64,000 nucleotides of DNA from Verrucomicrobium sp. GAS474 (GTDB lineage: Bacteria; Verrucomicrobiota; Verrucomicrobiia; Methylacidiphilales; GAS474): assembly GCF_900105685.1 (NCBI RefSeq), contig NZ_LT629781.1:3162001-3226000 (forward strand), in the 5' to 3' direction. Position numbers and translations under genes: made by a program. A model generated the notes under the pieces. That model saw only the letters and a program-made list of their open reading frames with translations. It did no database searches and was not told the origin of the DNA. The stretch's first letter is position 1. Every line of letters begins with the position of its first letter. This document shows, piece after piece, positions 8,548-18,873 of this stretch.

Positions 8548-10800
8548 ATGCGTCTTCACTTACACAGCCTGTCGATGCGCGTTCTGGGGGGGGTGGCCGC
8601 CATCCTCCTCGCGTCAGGCGTGGCCAGGGCCGACGTCGCCCCCGCTCCCGATGCGATCCGGGTCCAGTTGAAGTGGACCCACCAGTTCCAGTTCGCCGGT
8701 TATTACGCGGCCCAGGAAAAGGGCTACTACAAGGATGCCGGCCTCAACGTCGATCTTCAGGAGGCCACTCCGGCCACCGACGTCATCAAGGAAGTCGTCG
8801 ATGGCCGGTCCCAATACGGCGTCGGCACCTCCGACCTGATGCTCGCCCGGGCGAAGGGCGCCCCGGTCGTCGTCCTCGCCGTCATCTACCAGCACTCCCC
8901 CTTCGTCCTCCTCGCCCTCCACGGCGACACGATCCGGGACATCCACGACCTGGTCGGGAAGCCGATCATGATGGAGAAGCAGTCGGCCGACATCCTCGCC
9001 TACTTCCACAACGAGGGGATCGATCCCTCTAAGCTGAACACCGTCCCCCACACCTTCAATGTCGACGACCTGATCTCCGGGAAGGTCGCCGCGATGACGG
9101 CCTACTCGACCGACGAGGCCTATCTCCTCCGCTCGAAGGGCTACGAGTCGATGGAATTCACCCCCCGCTCCGGCGGGGTCGATTTCTACGGGGATTCCCT
9201 CTTCACGACCGAGAAGGAACTCCACGACCATCCCGACCGGGTCCGCGCCTTCCGCAAGGCGACGCTCCAGGGCTGGAACTACGCGATGGAGCATCCCGAC
9301 GAGATCATCGACCTCATCCTCAAGAAGTACCCGAGCCAGAACACCCAGGACCGCCTCGTCTTCGAGGCCATCGAGACCCGCCGCCTGATGCACCCGGAGC
9401 TGATCGAGATCGGCTACATCAACCCCGGCCGCTGGAAGGAAATCGAGGAGGTCTACCGCGAGACCGGGATGATGGACAACCACGTCGACCTCGACGCCTT
9501 CCTCTACAAGGAAAAGAGCGGCCTCGACCTCCACGAGATCTACTGGATCCTCGCCGTCTTCGGCGCCGTCACCATGGCGGCCCTCCTCTGGCTCTTCCCC
9601 CTCCTCCGACTGAACCAGAAGCTCCGCCGGGAAATCCTCCTCCGCTCCCGGACGGAACAGCAGCTCCGCCGCAGCGAGAAGCAATACCGCGACCTCGTCG
9701 AGGCCGCCCCCTTCCCCATCCTCATCGCGGAACCGAAGAGCCTCCAGATCCTCTTCGCCAACCGGCGCGCCTTCGAGCTCCTCGAGCTTCCGACTCCCAA
9801 CCCCGCGAACCCCGGCGGCCCGGCGGCCCACCATTTCTACGCCTATGCGGAGGACCGGGACCGGATCGTCGCCGGGGTCTCGTCCCATCGTTCCCTCTGC
9901 GACGAGGAGATCGCCTGCCTCACCGGCAAGGGCCGCCTCATCTGGACCCTCGTCTCGGCGGGGGGGATCGAATTCGACGGACGCCCCGCCGTCCTCCTCT
10001 CCCTCACCGAGATCACCCACCGCCACCAGCGGGAACTCGAACTCCTCCAGGCGAAGCAGGCCGCCGAGAGCGCCAACGCCGCGAAGAACAGCTACGTCGA
10101 GGACGTCAGCCAGGAAGTCCGCAAGCCCCTCACCGGGATCATCGGCCTCGTCCGCCTCGTCCTCCAGAGCACCCTGCCGCAGGATGTCCGGGAAAACCTT
10201 CTCCTCGTCGAGAAAGCGGCGGGAAGCCTCGTCCACCTCGTCACCGACCTCTTCGACCGGACGAAGGACCAGGAAGACAAGAGCGAATTCAGCCCCGCCC
10301 CCATCGACCTCCGCACCTTCACGAGCGAGCTGGGCGACCTCTTCCGCCCCGCCGCCGAGGCCAAGGGGCTGATGCTGGAGCACACCGTCGACGAGGGGGT
10401 CCCGGTCTCGGTCCGCCTCGACCCGCTCCGCCTCCACCAGATCCTCTCGAACCTCGTGAACAACGCGTTGAAATTCACCGAAAAGGGGAAGGTCACCGTC
10501 AGCGTCCAAATGGGCCAGACCGACGAGGTCGGCAAGGTCCTCCTCCGGTTCCACGTGAAGGACACCGGCCCGGGCGTCGCCGCCTCGCTCCAGGGGAAGC
10601 TCTTCGACCTCCCCCCCGCCACCGCCCCCGATACCGACGCCCGCCCCCATGGCAGCGGCCTCGGCATCGCCCGCGACCTCGCCCGCCGGATGGGCGGCGA
10701 TATCCTCCTCCAGACCCGCGAGGGCGAGGGCAGCCTCTTCCTCGTCACCCTGCTGGCCGATATCAATCAGGCCGCCGCGCCGGTCCCGGCCACCGCGTAA
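8548..10800 (+). CDS. NMT1/THI5-like periplasmic sensor fused to PAS and histidine-kinase-like module lacking the phosphoacceptor His
   Basis: The start at 8548 is favoured over an upstream ATG at 8503: AGGGG lies five bases before it and it begins a signal peptide (MRLHLHSLSMRVLGG...ARA). Domains in order: NMT1/THI5-type solute-binding domain (about 30-310; IRVQLKWTHQFQFAGYY is typical), one membrane helix (about 332-354), PAS (about 375-490), a degenerate HisKA region, and HATPase_c (N box near 628-645, DTGPGV, then GSGLGIA). The HisKA motif normally reads SHE(I/L)RTPL; here it is SQEVRKPL with Gln at residue 522 (codon CAG, 10111-10113). Autophosphorylation on the usual His is therefore not possible. 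The ATP site looks intact. There is no receiver domain and no neighbouring response regulator. A DctA-type transporter follows after 110 bases. Confidence 0.9.
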   Translation: MRLHLHSLSMRVLGGVAAILLASGVARADVAPAPDAIRVQLKWTHQFQFAGYYAAQEKGYYKDAGLNVDLQEATPATDVIKEVVDGRSQYGVGTSDLMLARAKGAPVVVLAVIYQHSPFVLLALHGDTIRDIHDLVGKPIMMEKQSADILAYFHNEGIDPSKLNTVPHTFNVDDLISGKVAAMTAYSTDEAYLLRSKGYESMEFTPRSGGVDFYGDSLFTTEKELHDHPDRVRAFRKATLQGWNYAMEHPDEIIDLILKKYPSQNTQDRLVFEAIETRRLMHPELIEIGYINPGRWKEIEEVYRETGMMDNHVDLDAFLYKEKSGLDLHEIYWILAVFGAVTMAALLWLFPLLRLNQKLRREILLRSRTEQQLRRSEKQYRDLVEAAPFPILIAEPKSLQILFANRRAFELLELPTPNPANPGGPAAHHFYAYAEDRDRIVAGVSSHRSLCDEEIACLTGKGRLIWTLVSAGGIEFDGRPAVLLSLTEITHRHQRELELLQAKQAAESANAAKNSYVEDVSQEVRKPLTGIIGLVRLVLQSTLPQDVRENLLLVEKAAGSLVHLVTDLFDRTKDQEDKSEFSPAPIDLRTFTSELGDLFRPAAEAKGLMLEHTVDEGVPVSVRLDPLRLHQILSNLVNNALKFTEKGKVTVSVQMGQTDEVGKVLLRFHVKDTGPGVAASLQGKLFDLPPATAPDTDARPHGSGLGIARDLARRMGGDILLQTREGEGSLFLVTLLADINQAAAPVPATA

Positions 10801-10850
10801 AGCTTCGGACCTCGGGTTTTCCCTGCCGCCCCGCCGAGGGGGGAGCAGTT

Positions 10851-10879
10851 TTGCCTAGACAGTTCGTTATAATTGTAAT
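10851..10879 (+). promoter_or_regulatory. Candidate sigma70-type promoter for the dicarboxylate transporter
   Basis: In the AT-rich gap before the dctA-like gene there is TTGCCT (10851-10856) and, 17 bases on, TGTAAT (10874-10879). A TATAAT also occurs at 10868-10873 but has no -35 at proper spacing. The composition contrast with the GC-rich surroundings supports a promoter here. The exact elements are a guess. Confidence 0.4.
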
Positions 10880-10910
10880 TTAAGCGGACTTAAGGTATCT
10901 TACCGAGAAT

Positions 10911-12230
10911 ATGAGCACCCTGCCGTCCAAAGAGGTCTTGAAAGAATCGCCCCATCGGAAACCGTGGTATCGGATCCTCTACATCCAGGTCCTCGTCGCC
11001 GTGGCCCTCGGCATCCTCGTCGGCCACCTCTATCCCGATCTCGGGAAGCAGCTGAAGCCCCTCGGCGACGGCTTCGTGAAGCTCATCAAGATGATCATCG
11101 CGCCGATCATCTTCTGCACGATCGTCCATGGCATCGCCTCGACGAGCGACAAGCGGAAGTTCGGCCGCGTCAGCCTGAAGACCCTCGTCTACTTCGAGAT
11201 CGTCTCGACCCTCGCCCTCCTCATCGGCCTCGCCGTCGTCCTCTTCTTCCAGCCCGGCACCGGCTTCAACATCGATCCCGCCACGCTCGACCCGAAGATC
11301 GCCCACAAATACCTCGACCAGTCGCAGAACCTCACCGTCGTCGACTTCCTCCTGAACCTGATCCCCGAGTCGTTCTTCGCCCCCTTCTCGAGCGGCAACC
11401 TCCTCCAGACCCTCCTGATCGCGAGCCTCACCGGCGTCTCCCTCTCGATGATCGGCGAGCCCGCCCTCCCCGTCCTGCGGGCCGTCGACACCGTCGCCAC
11501 GGTCATCTTCAGCATCATGCGGATCGTCGTCCGGATCGCCCCCATCGGCGCGTTCGGCGCGATGGCCTTCACCGTCGGCAGCTACGGCATCGGCTCCCTG
11601 AACAAGCTCGTCCTCCTGATCGCGACGTTCTACCTCACCTCCGTCGCCTTCATTGTCATCGTCCTCGGGATCGTCGCGAAGATCAGCGGCTTCTCGATCT
11701 TCCGCTTCCTCGCCTACATCAAGGAGGAACTCCTCCTCGTCCTCGGCACCAGCTCCTCGGAGACGGCGCTTCCCGGCATGATCAACAAGATGGAAGGCCT
11801 CGGCTGCACGAAGCAGACCGTCGGCCTCGTCATCCCCCTCGGCTACAGCTTCAACCTCGACGGGACGAACATCTACATGACCCTCGCCACGATCTTCCTG
11901 GCGCAGGCGACCAACACCCACCTCGACGCGTGGCAGATCTTCGTCCTCCTCGGCGTCTCGATGCTCTCCTCGAAGGGGGCCAGCGGCGTGACCGGGGCCG
12001 GGTTCATCACCCTGGCGGCGACCCTCGCCGTCGTCCCCACGGTGCCGATCGAATCGCTCGCCATCCTCGTCGGCATCGACCGCTTCATGAGCGAGTGCCG
12101 CGCGATCACGAACATGATCGGCAACGGCGTCGCCACCGTCGCGATCAGCCGTTGGGAAAACGAGGTCTCGGCGGAAGAGGTCCGCGCCAATCTCGAAAGG
12201 CCCCGCTCGGTCGTCGAGGCGGTCGCCTAA
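10911..12230 (+). CDS. dctA: Na+ or H+/C4-dicarboxylate symporter, DAACS family
   Basis: Inner-membrane secondary transporter of 439 residues with the family's hairpin and helix layout. Diagnostic motifs: the Ser-rich re-entrant loop [11 protein letters not shown] (around 280), the [12 protein letters not shown] segment (TM7), [13 protein letters not shown] (second re-entrant hairpin) and the [16 protein letters not shown] segment (TM8), whose Asp and Asn bind substrate and cation in the family. Substrates are likely succinate, fumarate or malate; glutamate/aspartate relatives cannot be excluded from sequence alone. It follows the NMT1-PAS-kinase-like gene, so that protein may sense a related carboxylate (inference from position only). 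Confidence 0.93.
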   Translation: MSTLPSKEVLKESPHRKPWYRILYIQVLVAVALGILVGHLYPDLGKQLKPLGDGFVKLIKMIIAPIIFCTIVHGIASTSDKRKFGRVSLKTLVYFEIVSTLALLIGLAVVLFFQPGTGFNIDPATLDPKIAHKYLDQSQNLTVVDFLLNLIPESFFAPFSSGNLLQTLLIASLTGVSLSMIGEPALPVLRAVDTVATVIFSIMRIVVRIAPIGAFGAMAFTVGSYGIGSLNKLVLLIATFYLTSVAFIVIVLGIVAKISGFSIFRFLAYIKEELLLVLGTSSSETALPGMINKMEGLGCTKQTVGLVIPLGYSFNLDGTNIYMTLATIFLAQATNTHLDAWQIFVLLGVSMLSSKGASGVTGAGFITLAATLAVVPTVPIESLAILVGIDRFMSECRAITNMIGNGVATVAISRWENEVSAEEVRANLERPRSVVEAVA

Positions 12231-12237
12231 CCGAGCT

Positions 12238-13536
12238 CTAGATCGAAGGGTCGGCGGAGTCCCCGCCGACCTTCTTTTCCAGGGAGCGGACCAGCTCCCG
12301 GTGGGCGGCGTTCTGGGGCTGGAGGCGGAGGGACTGGCGGGCGGCGTCGAGGGCCGCGTCCCATTGGGACAGCTGGATCGCGCAAAGGGACATCCCCTGC
12401 CACGCGCCGAAGTGGTCGACCTTCATCCGCACCACCTGGCGGCAGAGCGCGAGGCTCTCCTCGTAGCGTTTTTCCAGATAACAGACCGTCGCCAGCTTGT
12501 TCACCGGCTCGGCCCAGGCGGGGAAGGCGGAGATGAGACGGGCGAAGACCTCCTCGGCCCCGGGATAATCGGCCTTGTCGAGGCGCGTCATGCCGCGCTC
12601 GATCTCGGTGCGGGCGGCGGCCCCCTCCTCGTTGAGCCAGCACTCCCAGAGCCCCCGCATCGCCAACGGGGCGATGCCCGGCTCCTCCAGCGCCAGCATC
12701 GCCACGAGGAGGGCCTCGGCCTTCGACTCGACCAGCGCGTGGAGCGCGAGCGCCCGGGCCGTTGAATCCCCCTCGATCAGCTTCCGCGTCACCGCGTAAA
12801 GAGCCTCGGCCAGGGGGGAGACTCCCTCGCTCTTCCGCCCTTCGGGCTTCGAGATCGACAGCGGAGAGGAAAGGGAAGAGGCGAGGAAGGTCTCCTCCGA
12901 CTCCTGCTTCCGCTGGGGGGAGTCCTCCGCGGGCTCGTGCGTCTCGTGAATCGGGGGCGTCCCCGGCGGTCCCTTCGGAGCGCCTTTTCCGGGCGGCTTC
13001 TCCTTGGCCTTCGCCTTCGTCTTCGGCGTCGTTTTGGCCGGCTTTTTTTCGCCGCGCAACGGGGCCAAGTCGGGATCGGCTTCGGCCTGCTTCCTCAGGC
13101 GGGGATCGAGCGCCACAGCCTGTTCGAGGAATGCCTGCGCCTCGGTGAGCCGGTCGGTCTGGGCAGCGTAGCAGGCGAGATTGAAGGGAATCAGCGCCTC
13201 CTTCGGATGGAGGGAGAGGGCGAGCTCGAGGACTTTCCGGGCCGCGGTGATCGATTGCTCCCGCCGTAGGGCGTAGGCCCAGCCGATAAACCAGGCGGGC
13301 CGGGTCGGTTCCCGGCGGGCGCACCGCTCCCCGACAACGCGCATCTCCCCCCACCGCCGCGCCTCCTGGAGGATGGCGAGGCGGAGCTCGTCGAACTCGA
13401 ACCGGGGACCGATCTTCGCCTCGGCCTCGGCGGCCTCGGCCAGGGCCTCGTCCCACATCGACAGCTCGTAGTAGCCCAGAATGGTCTGGATCTCGCGGCG
13501 GACGTCGGAATCTCCTGAGAACTTCGGCGCGGACAT
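12238..13536 (-). CDS. TPR-repeat protein with two TPR blocks and a Lys/Pro-rich linker
   Basis: Cytoplasmic-looking protein of about 432 residues from the ATG at 13536; a TTG start eight codons upstream is possible. Residues about 20-155 form a TPR block (repeated W..A, ALxLHPKEA and AVALDPRLR patterns). They are followed by a basic, Pro/Lys-rich low-complexity linker (about 160-215: KPAKTTPKTKAKAKEKPPGK). A second TPR block ends with SLRLQPQNAAHRELV. No catalytic domain is visible, so it is presumably a scaffold. It is convergent with the transporter (7-base gap) and divergent from nadE. The function cannot be named. Confidence 0.85.
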   Translation of the reverse strand: MSAPKFSGDSDVRREIQTILGYYELSMWDEALAEAAEAEAKIGPRFEFDELRLAILQEARRWGEMRVVGERCARREPTRPAWFIGWAYALRREQSITAARKVLELALSLHPKEALIPFNLACYAAQTDRLTEAQAFLEQAVALDPRLRKQAEADPDLAPLRGEKKPAKTTPKTKAKAKEKPPGKGAPKGPPGTPPIHETHEPAEDSPQRKQESEETFLASSLSSPLSISKPEGRKSEGVSPLAEALYAVTRKLIEGDSTARALALHALVESKAEALLVAMLALEEPGIAPLAMRGLWECWLNEEGAAARTEIERGMTRLDKADYPGAEEVFARLISAFPAWAEPVNKLATVCYLEKRYEESLALCRQVVRMKVDHFGAWQGMSLCAIQLSQWDAALDAARQSLRLQPQNAAHRELVRSLEKKVGGDSADPSI

Positions 13537-13649
13537 AAGATCTTGAGTTATAAACTTCAATTACGACGATAACCCCTAAATTCCATGCCACCAAAAAGAT
13601 TTCCTCTCGCTCCCGCCCGCCAACGGCGGTAAAACACGAAAGCATCCGC

Positions 13650-15296
13650 ATGAAAATCGGCCTCCTTCAGCTCAACTCCACTATCGGAGATTTTTCCGGA
13701 AATGTTAGCAAGCTTCTCGAAGGCTACGAAAAACTCGTCAAGGAAGGGGCCGACATCGTCGTCACGCCGGAGCTCTATCTCTGCGGCTACGCCTCGCGCG
13801 ACCTCTTCCTCCGTCCCGACTTCATCGAGGCGACCCAGCTCGCCCTGAGGCAGGTTGTCAAGGAAACCGCCCACGGAGAGGCCTCCCTCTGCGTCGGCTT
13901 CGCCGAGCGGAACCCGGTCCGCCCCGGGCGGCCCCTCTGGAACTCGGTCGCCTGGATCCACCGGGGCCAGATCGTCCAGACGATCCACAAGACCCTCCTC
14001 CCGACCTACGATGTCTTCGACGAGGACCGCTACTTCGAGCCGGCCAAGTCGGCCGCCCTCGTCCGCTGGCAGGACCGCCTCATCGGCGTCACCATCTGCG
14101 AGGACATCTGGAACGACAACGATTTCTGGCCCGAGGCCGATCGCCGCTACCATTACGATCCCGTCCGCAACCTCGCCGTCGCGGGAGCCCAGCTCATCCT
14201 CAATCTCTCGGCTTCCCCGTGGTACGCCGGGAAGCAGACGACGCGGAACGCCATGCTCTCCCGCATCGCCCAGGACGAAGGGGTCCCCATCGTCCAGGTG
14301 AACCTCGTCGGCGGGAACGACGAGCTCGTCTTCGACGGCCAGAGCACCGTCTTCGACGCCACCGGCCATCTCCTCCACGCCGCCCCCTCCTTCGCGGAGG
14401 CCACCTCGACTGTCGATCTCAGCTCCCCCGCGCCGGTCGAGACGGTTACCCTCTCCCCGGAGGAGAAGCTCTACCGCGCCATCGCCCTCGGCCTCCGGGA
14501 TTACGTCGAGAAATGCGGCTTCAAGTCGGTCGCCCTCGGTCTCTCCGGCGGGATCGACTCGGCCGTCGTCGCCGCCCTCGCGGTCGAGGCCCTCGGCAAG
14601 GAGAACGTCCACGGCTATTCCCTCCCCTCCCGCCATTCGAGCCCCGGCAGCCTCGACGACGCCCGGAAGCTGGCGGAGAACCTCGGCATCCCCCTCCACG
14701 TCGTCCCGATCGCCGACTCGGTCGAGACGTTGGAGAAGACCCTCGGCCCCCTCTTCCAGGGGAAAGAGGCCGACGCCACCGAGGAGAACATCCAGGCCCG
14801 CCTGCGCGGTGTCCTCCTGATGGCGCTCTCGAACAAATTCGGCCACCTGATCCTGACGACGGGAAACAAATCGGAGATCTCCGTCGGCTATTGCACCCTT
14901 TACGGCGACATGTGCGGCGCCCTCGCCCCGATCGGCGACCTGTGGAAGACCGAGGTTTATGCCCTCGCCCGCTGGATCAACCGGGAGAAGGAATTCATCC
15001 CCGCCGCCTCGATCACGAAGCCCCCCAGCGCCGAACTCCGCCCGAACCAGACCGACCAGGACAGCCTTCCCGATTACGCCGTCCTCGACGCGATCCTCCA
15101 GGCCAGCCTCGTCGACCACAAGAGCCGCCTGGAGCTGATCGACATGGGCCATGCGCCCGAACTCGTCGACGACATCCTGCGCAAGATCCGGGTCAGCGAA
15201 TACAAGCGGCAGCAGGCCGCGCCGGTCCTCAAGGTCTCGCCCCGTGCGTTCGGCACGGGACGGCGCATCCCCATCGCCCATCGGTTCAAGGGATAG
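13650..15296 (+). CDS. nadE: Glutamine-dependent NAD+ synthetase
   Basis: Two-domain enzyme of 548 residues that amidates nicotinic acid adenine dinucleotide with glutamine nitrogen. The N-terminal nitrilase-type glutaminase has the Glu-Lys-Cys triad: E41 (TPELYLCGY), K114 (HKTLLPTYDVFDE) and C150 (TICEDIW). The C-terminal ATP-pyrophosphatase domain has the P-loop SGGIDSA (299-305), TGNKSE, and the GDMCGALAPIGDL segment. All catalytic residues are present, so it should use glutamine as well as ammonia. It stands alone, convergent with the chemoreceptor gene. Confidence 0.97.
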   Translation: MKIGLLQLNSTIGDFSGNVSKLLEGYEKLVKEGADIVVTPELYLCGYASRDLFLRPDFIEATQLALRQVVKETAHGEASLCVGFAERNPVRPGRPLWNSVAWIHRGQIVQTIHKTLLPTYDVFDEDRYFEPAKSAALVRWQDRLIGVTICEDIWNDNDFWPEADRRYHYDPVRNLAVAGAQLILNLSASPWYAGKQTTRNAMLSRIAQDEGVPIVQVNLVGGNDELVFDGQSTVFDATGHLLHAAPSFAEATSTVDLSSPAPVETVTLSPEEKLYRAIALGLRDYVEKCGFKSVALGLSGGIDSAVVAALAVEALGKENVHGYSLPSRHSSPGSLDDARKLAENLGIPLHVVPIADSVETLEKTLGPLFQGKEADATEENIQARLRGVLLMALSNKFGHLILTTGNKSEISVGYCTLYGDMCGALAPIGDLWKTEVYALARWINREKEFIPAASITKPPSAELRPNQTDQDSLPDYAVLDAILQASLVDHKSRLELIDMGHAPELVDDILRKIRVSEYKRQQAAPVLKVSPRAFGTGRRIPIAHRFKG

Positions 15297-15325
15297 GCCC
15301 GGCTTCACGGGCCCCCGGCGCATCC

Positions 15326-16996
15326 CTACTCCCCGGTAAACCCGGAGGAAGACCGCAACGCCTTGCTCTCCGTCCGCGCTCCCGGCATCGGGATGCCGGA
15401 GGAAACCCGGGCCTGGGTCGCCACCACGTGCCGCTTCTGGACGGGGGCCGAGGCATGATGGGAGACTTCCGCACCCTCTCCGTTCACTAGCGCCAACAAA
15501 GCGCCGACCGCCCCCTGGAGCTCGACCGCCTGCTGCTGGAGCTCCTGCGCGGCGGCGGAGGTCTGCTCGGCGCCCGAGGCGTTGGCCTGGGTCACCTTGT
15601 CCATCTGCTCGATCGCCGTCGTGATCTGGCTGAGGCCGAGGCTCTGCTCTTTCGAGGCCGTGGCGATGCCCGAGACGAGGTCATCGACCTCCCGGACACC
15701 GGAGACGATCGCCCCGAGGCTCTCGCTGACCCCTTCGGACTTCCGCGCGATTTCCTCGATGCGGGCCGCCACCTGCCGGTTCACGTCGACGCCACGGACG
15801 CTCTGCGCCACCGAGGCGTCGATCATCCGGGCGGTCTCCTTCGCCGCGTCGGCGCTGCGCTGGGCGAGGGAGCGGACTTCCTCGGCCACCACGGCGAACC
15901 CGGCCCCGGCCTCGCCCGCCCGAGCCGCCTCGACGGCAGCGTTCAGGGCGAGGATGTTCGTCTGGAACGCGATCTCGTCGATCGTCTTCAGGATCTTCGA
16001 GACATCGTCGCTCGATTTCTTGATGTCGTTGATCGCCGATCCCATCGCGACGCTCGCCTGCTGGATCGCCGTGGTCGCGTCCCTCATCTCGTCCGTCCGG
16101 GCGACCCCCTCCTCCGCGGCGCTCCGCGTCCGGGTCGAGATCGTCCGCGCGTGCTCGGCGCTCTCGGCGTTCTTCCGCGTCATGCTGGAGATCTCCTCGA
16201 TGCTAGCGCTCGTCTCCTCGATGCTCGCCGCCTGCTCGCTCGCTCCCTCGGCGAGGCTTTGGCTGCTCCCGGCGACCTGGCCGGAGGCGCTCGCCACCTG
16301 ATCGGAACTCCCCCGCAGCGTCACGCTGATCCGGTTCAGCGATTCATTGATGCCCCGGACGATGAAGGAGCCCATGGCAATCGCCACGACGACGACGAGG
16401 GCCAGCGCCACCCAGATCGCCAGCATGCCGTCGCGCGCCTTCTTGTTGCTCGTCGCCGAAGTTTCTCGCAGGTGGACCCGGTTAAAATCGATCTCGGCCC
16501 TGAGGGCTTTGACGAAATTGGTCCCCGCAGGAATCATGTTTTGCTTCCACTCGTCCATCGCCTCCTTCGGCTGGCCCTTGTCGACGAAAGCCGAGACTCC
16601 GTCGATCGCCTTGAAATAGACCGCCTTCGTCGCCAGGACATCGTCGTAAAGCTTCCCCTCCCCGATGTCCTCATCGACCTGTTTCTTGTAATCCGCGATC
16701 ATCCTGTTCAGATCGGCCTGGCCCGAAGCGGTCTGGGCGAGGCCCGTCTTGATCTCTTCCGAAGCTCCCGTTACCGCGCTCAGAAGGAGGCGAACATTGC
16801 CCCGGCGCAGGTCGTTGACAGCCGTCTGGATGTCGACCAGGGCCTCGACCGAGGGAGTCCAATCCTCGGCAATTCGTTCCACATCATCATGAACCCCCGA
16901 GATGCGGTTGATCCCGAAGACGCCGATCAGCAGGGCGAGCGCGAGCAAGAGTGAGAAGCCAAACAGAACCCGCTTCCGAATCGTCCAATTTTCCAT
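15326..16996 (-). CDS. Methyl-accepting chemotaxis protein without a recognisable HAMP domain
   Basis: Membrane chemoreceptor of 556 residues. The start is the ATG at 16996, preceded by GAAAGG; a start seven codons upstream is less likely. TM1 lies at about 11-29, a helical periplasmic domain at about 30-185 (four-helix-bundle type; its WTPSV segment is shared with the paralogue), and TM2 at about 191-213. After TM2 only some 15 residues separate the membrane from the long Ala/Ser/Glu signalling coiled coil, so no normal HAMP domain is visible. The highly conserved tip ([14 protein letters not shown]...) is at about 341-375. There is no C-terminal NWETF-type CheR tether; the chain ends in ...FTGE. 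It is a tandem paralogue of the next gene. No che genes are in the window. Confidence 0.93.
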   Translation of the reverse strand: MENWTIRKRVLFGFSLLLALALLIGVFGINRISGVHDDVERIAEDWTPSVEALVDIQTAVNDLRRGNVRLLLSAVTGASEEIKTGLAQTASGQADLNRMIADYKKQVDEDIGEGKLYDDVLATKAVYFKAIDGVSAFVDKGQPKEAMDEWKQNMIPAGTNFVKALRAEIDFNRVHLRETSATSNKKARDGMLAIWVALALVVVVAIAMGSFIVRGINESLNRISVTLRGSSDQVASASGQVAGSSQSLAEGASEQAASIEETSASIEEISSMTRKNAESAEHARTISTRTRSAAEEGVARTDEMRDATTAIQQASVAMGSAINDIKKSSDDVSKILKTIDEIAFQTNILALNAAVEAARAGEAGAGFAVVAEEVRSLAQRSADAAKETARMIDASVAQSVRGVDVNRQVAARIEEIARKSEGVSESLGAIVSGVREVDDLVSGIATASKEQSLGLSQITTAIEQMDKVTQANASGAEQTSAAAQELQQQAVELQGAVGALLALVNGEGAEVSHHASAPVQKRHVVATQARVSSGIPMPGARTESKALRSSSGFTGE

Positions 16997-17081
16997 GGTA
17001 CCTTTCTTTCGACACAATGAGGCATTCTCTTAGGTCCTTTTTGGACTTCTTCGGGAAAGCCCGTTCATTTCACTCCCCCCC

Positions 17082-17126
17082 TTGAAAAAGAATGGGGGAG
17101 ATCGCCCTGCCCGGCAATCTCCCCCT
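17082..17126 (-). terminator. Intrinsic terminator of the upstream chemoreceptor gene
   Basis: An inverted repeat at 17094-17125 has 13-base arms (GGGGGAGAT.GCC and its complement, one mismatch) around a six-base loop. Read on the minus strand it is followed directly by ATTCTTTTTC. It lies 29 bases after the stop of the gene ending at 17154. A C-run at 17074-17081 could pair with one arm in a competing structure. Confidence 0.8.
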
Positions 17127-17153
17127 TGCTAAAAGTCAGCCGTTTACCCCGCC

Positions 17154-18818
17154 TCACTCCCCCTGAAAGGGAATCGACGCTTTGACTGCCGTCAAGCGGG
17201 GGGATTGCCGGACCCCGTGGCTATTTTTCGGCAGCGATGCCGCCGGACGGGAGGGGAGTGGGATGGCCTGGCGAACAGGCACCGCCCCCGTCCCGGCACC
17301 GCCATTGATCAGGCCCATGAGGGACCCGACTGCCCCTTCCATTTCCCCGGCCTGGTTGTTCATTTCCTGGGCGGCAGCCGAGGTCTCTTCGGCGGCGGCG
17401 GCCGTCGACTGGGTGACCTTGTCCATCTGCTCGATGGCGATCGTGATCTGGGTCAGCCCCGTCGATTGCTCCTTCGAGGCCATCGCGATGCTGGAAACCA
17501 ACTCATCGACCTCGCGCACCCGGCCGACGATCTCCTCGAGGCTCTGGGCAACTCCCTCCGATTTCCGCGAAATTTCATCGATGCGCATCGACACCTGAGT
17601 ATTCACCTCGACGCCGCGCAGGCTCTGGGCCGCGGAGGCCTCGATCATCCGCGCCGTTTCCTTCGCCGCATTGGCGCTCCGCTGGGCGAGGGAACGAACC
17701 TCCTCCGCCACCACGGCGAATCCGGCGCCGGCTTCGCCCGCCCGGGCCGCCTCGACGGCGGCATTCAGGGCAAGGATATTCGTCTGAAACGCGATCTCGT
17801 CGATCGTCTTGATGATCTTCGAGACATCGTCGCTCGATTTCTTGATATCCTGGATCGCGGAACCCATCTCGCGGCTCGCCGTGAGGATCGCCTGGGTCGC
17901 GGTCTTCATTTCGTGGGTGCGGGCGACGCCCTGCTCCGCGGCGTTCCGGGTCTCGGCCGAGATCGTCCGGGCATGATCGGCGCTCTCGGCGTTCTTCCGC
18001 GTCATGCTGGAGATTTCCTCGATGCTGGCGCTCGTCTCCTCGATGCTCGCCGCCTGCTGGCTGGCCCCCTCGGCGAGGCTCTGGCTGCTGCTGGAAACCT
18101 GCCCGGAGGAGCTCGCCACCTGGCTGGAGCTTCCTTTCAGGATCTCCCCGATCCGGTTCAGAGAGAGATTGACGCCGCTCACGATGGCAATGCCGATCAG
18201 GAGGGCGAGGCCGACCGAGACTCCCAGGCCGATACCGATGCCCATGACGGCCATCGAGGCGACCTTATTGCTCAGGTTGGCCTGATTGGTCAGGTGAGAC
18301 TGGTTGAATTCCACCTCAGCATCGATCGCCTTCACCAGAGCGTTCCCCGCCGGAGAGGCTTTCTTGGCGCGCAGTTCCTCGGCGGCGCTGAGCTGCCCCG
18401 ACCTCAGGAGGGCGCTCACTTCGTTGATGGCGTCGAAGTAGGGCTTGCTGGTCGCAGCCATCTCCTCATAGAGCTTCATTTCCCCGGTATCCCCTTCGAC
18501 CAAGGTCTTGTAATCGGCGATCATTTTCGCCAAGTCGGCTTCCTCCTGGACAACCTTCTTTGACACCTCCTGACCCGCGTCGATCGAAACCGTCGCCGCC
18601 GTCAGAAGCATCAGCAGATTCTCCCGCCGCAAGGTACCCACCTGGCTTTCGATCTTGGTCAGGGCGTTGACCGAGGGCGTCCAGTTCGTGGCGATATCAT
18701 CAATGTCGCTCTTCAGCCCGGAAATCCGGTTGATCGCAAAAAGTCCGATCACGATCGAAAGGCCGATCACCAACGCAAAGCCGAAAATCACCCGCTTACG
18801 AATCGTCCAGTTTTTCAT
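17154..18818 (-). CDS. Methyl-accepting chemotaxis protein (paralogue of its neighbour)
   Basis: Chemoreceptor of 554 residues, clearly a tandem duplicate of the gene at 15326-16996. Shared features are the N-terminus ([12 protein letters not shown]), the WTPSVNAL periplasmic segment, a near-identical signalling tip and a C-terminus ending ...QGE. The periplasmic domains have diverged much more than the cytoplasmic parts, as expected for receptors with different ligands. It has two membrane helices and no recognisable HAMP domain after TM2. It is followed by a strong terminator, so the two receptors are probably separate transcripts. Upstream is an exact FNR/CRP-type palindrome, suggesting oxygen- or redox-linked expression (inference). 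Confidence 0.94.
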   Translation of the reverse strand: MKNWTIRKRVIFGFALVIGLSIVIGLFAINRISGLKSDIDDIATNWTPSVNALTKIESQVGTLRRENLLMLLTAATVSIDAGQEVSKKVVQEEADLAKMIADYKTLVEGDTGEMKLYEEMAATSKPYFDAINEVSALLRSGQLSAAEELRAKKASPAGNALVKAIDAEVEFNQSHLTNQANLSNKVASMAVMGIGIGLGVSVGLALLIGIAIVSGVNLSLNRIGEILKGSSSQVASSSGQVSSSSQSLAEGASQQAASIEETSASIEEISSMTRKNAESADHARTISAETRNAAEQGVARTHEMKTATQAILTASREMGSAIQDIKKSSDDVSKIIKTIDEIAFQTNILALNAAVEAARAGEAGAGFAVVAEEVRSLAQRSANAAKETARMIEASAAQSLRGVEVNTQVSMRIDEISRKSEGVAQSLEEIVGRVREVDELVSSIAMASKEQSTGLTQITIAIEQMDKVTQSTAAAAEETSAAAQEMNNQAGEMEGAVGSLMGLINGGAGTGAVPVRQAIPLPSRPAASLPKNSHGVRQSPRLTAVKASIPFQGE

Positions 18819-18873
18819 AATCCTTATTTGTTCTCTTGAGAGTTAACTCCGTGCTTCCTTGCAAAATGCCTGC

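Noticed and set aside
8614-10650. Minus-strand open frame of 678 codons
   Set aside because: Antisense shadow of the NMT1-PAS-kinase-like gene, Asp/Glu/Gly/Val-rich and without motifs.
15296-15313. Hairpin GGCCCG-GCTTCA-CGGGCC between nadE and the chemoreceptor gene as a terminator
   Set aside because: Stem is perfect but no T run follows on either strand; could be a rho-type or chance structure, so not listed as a feature.
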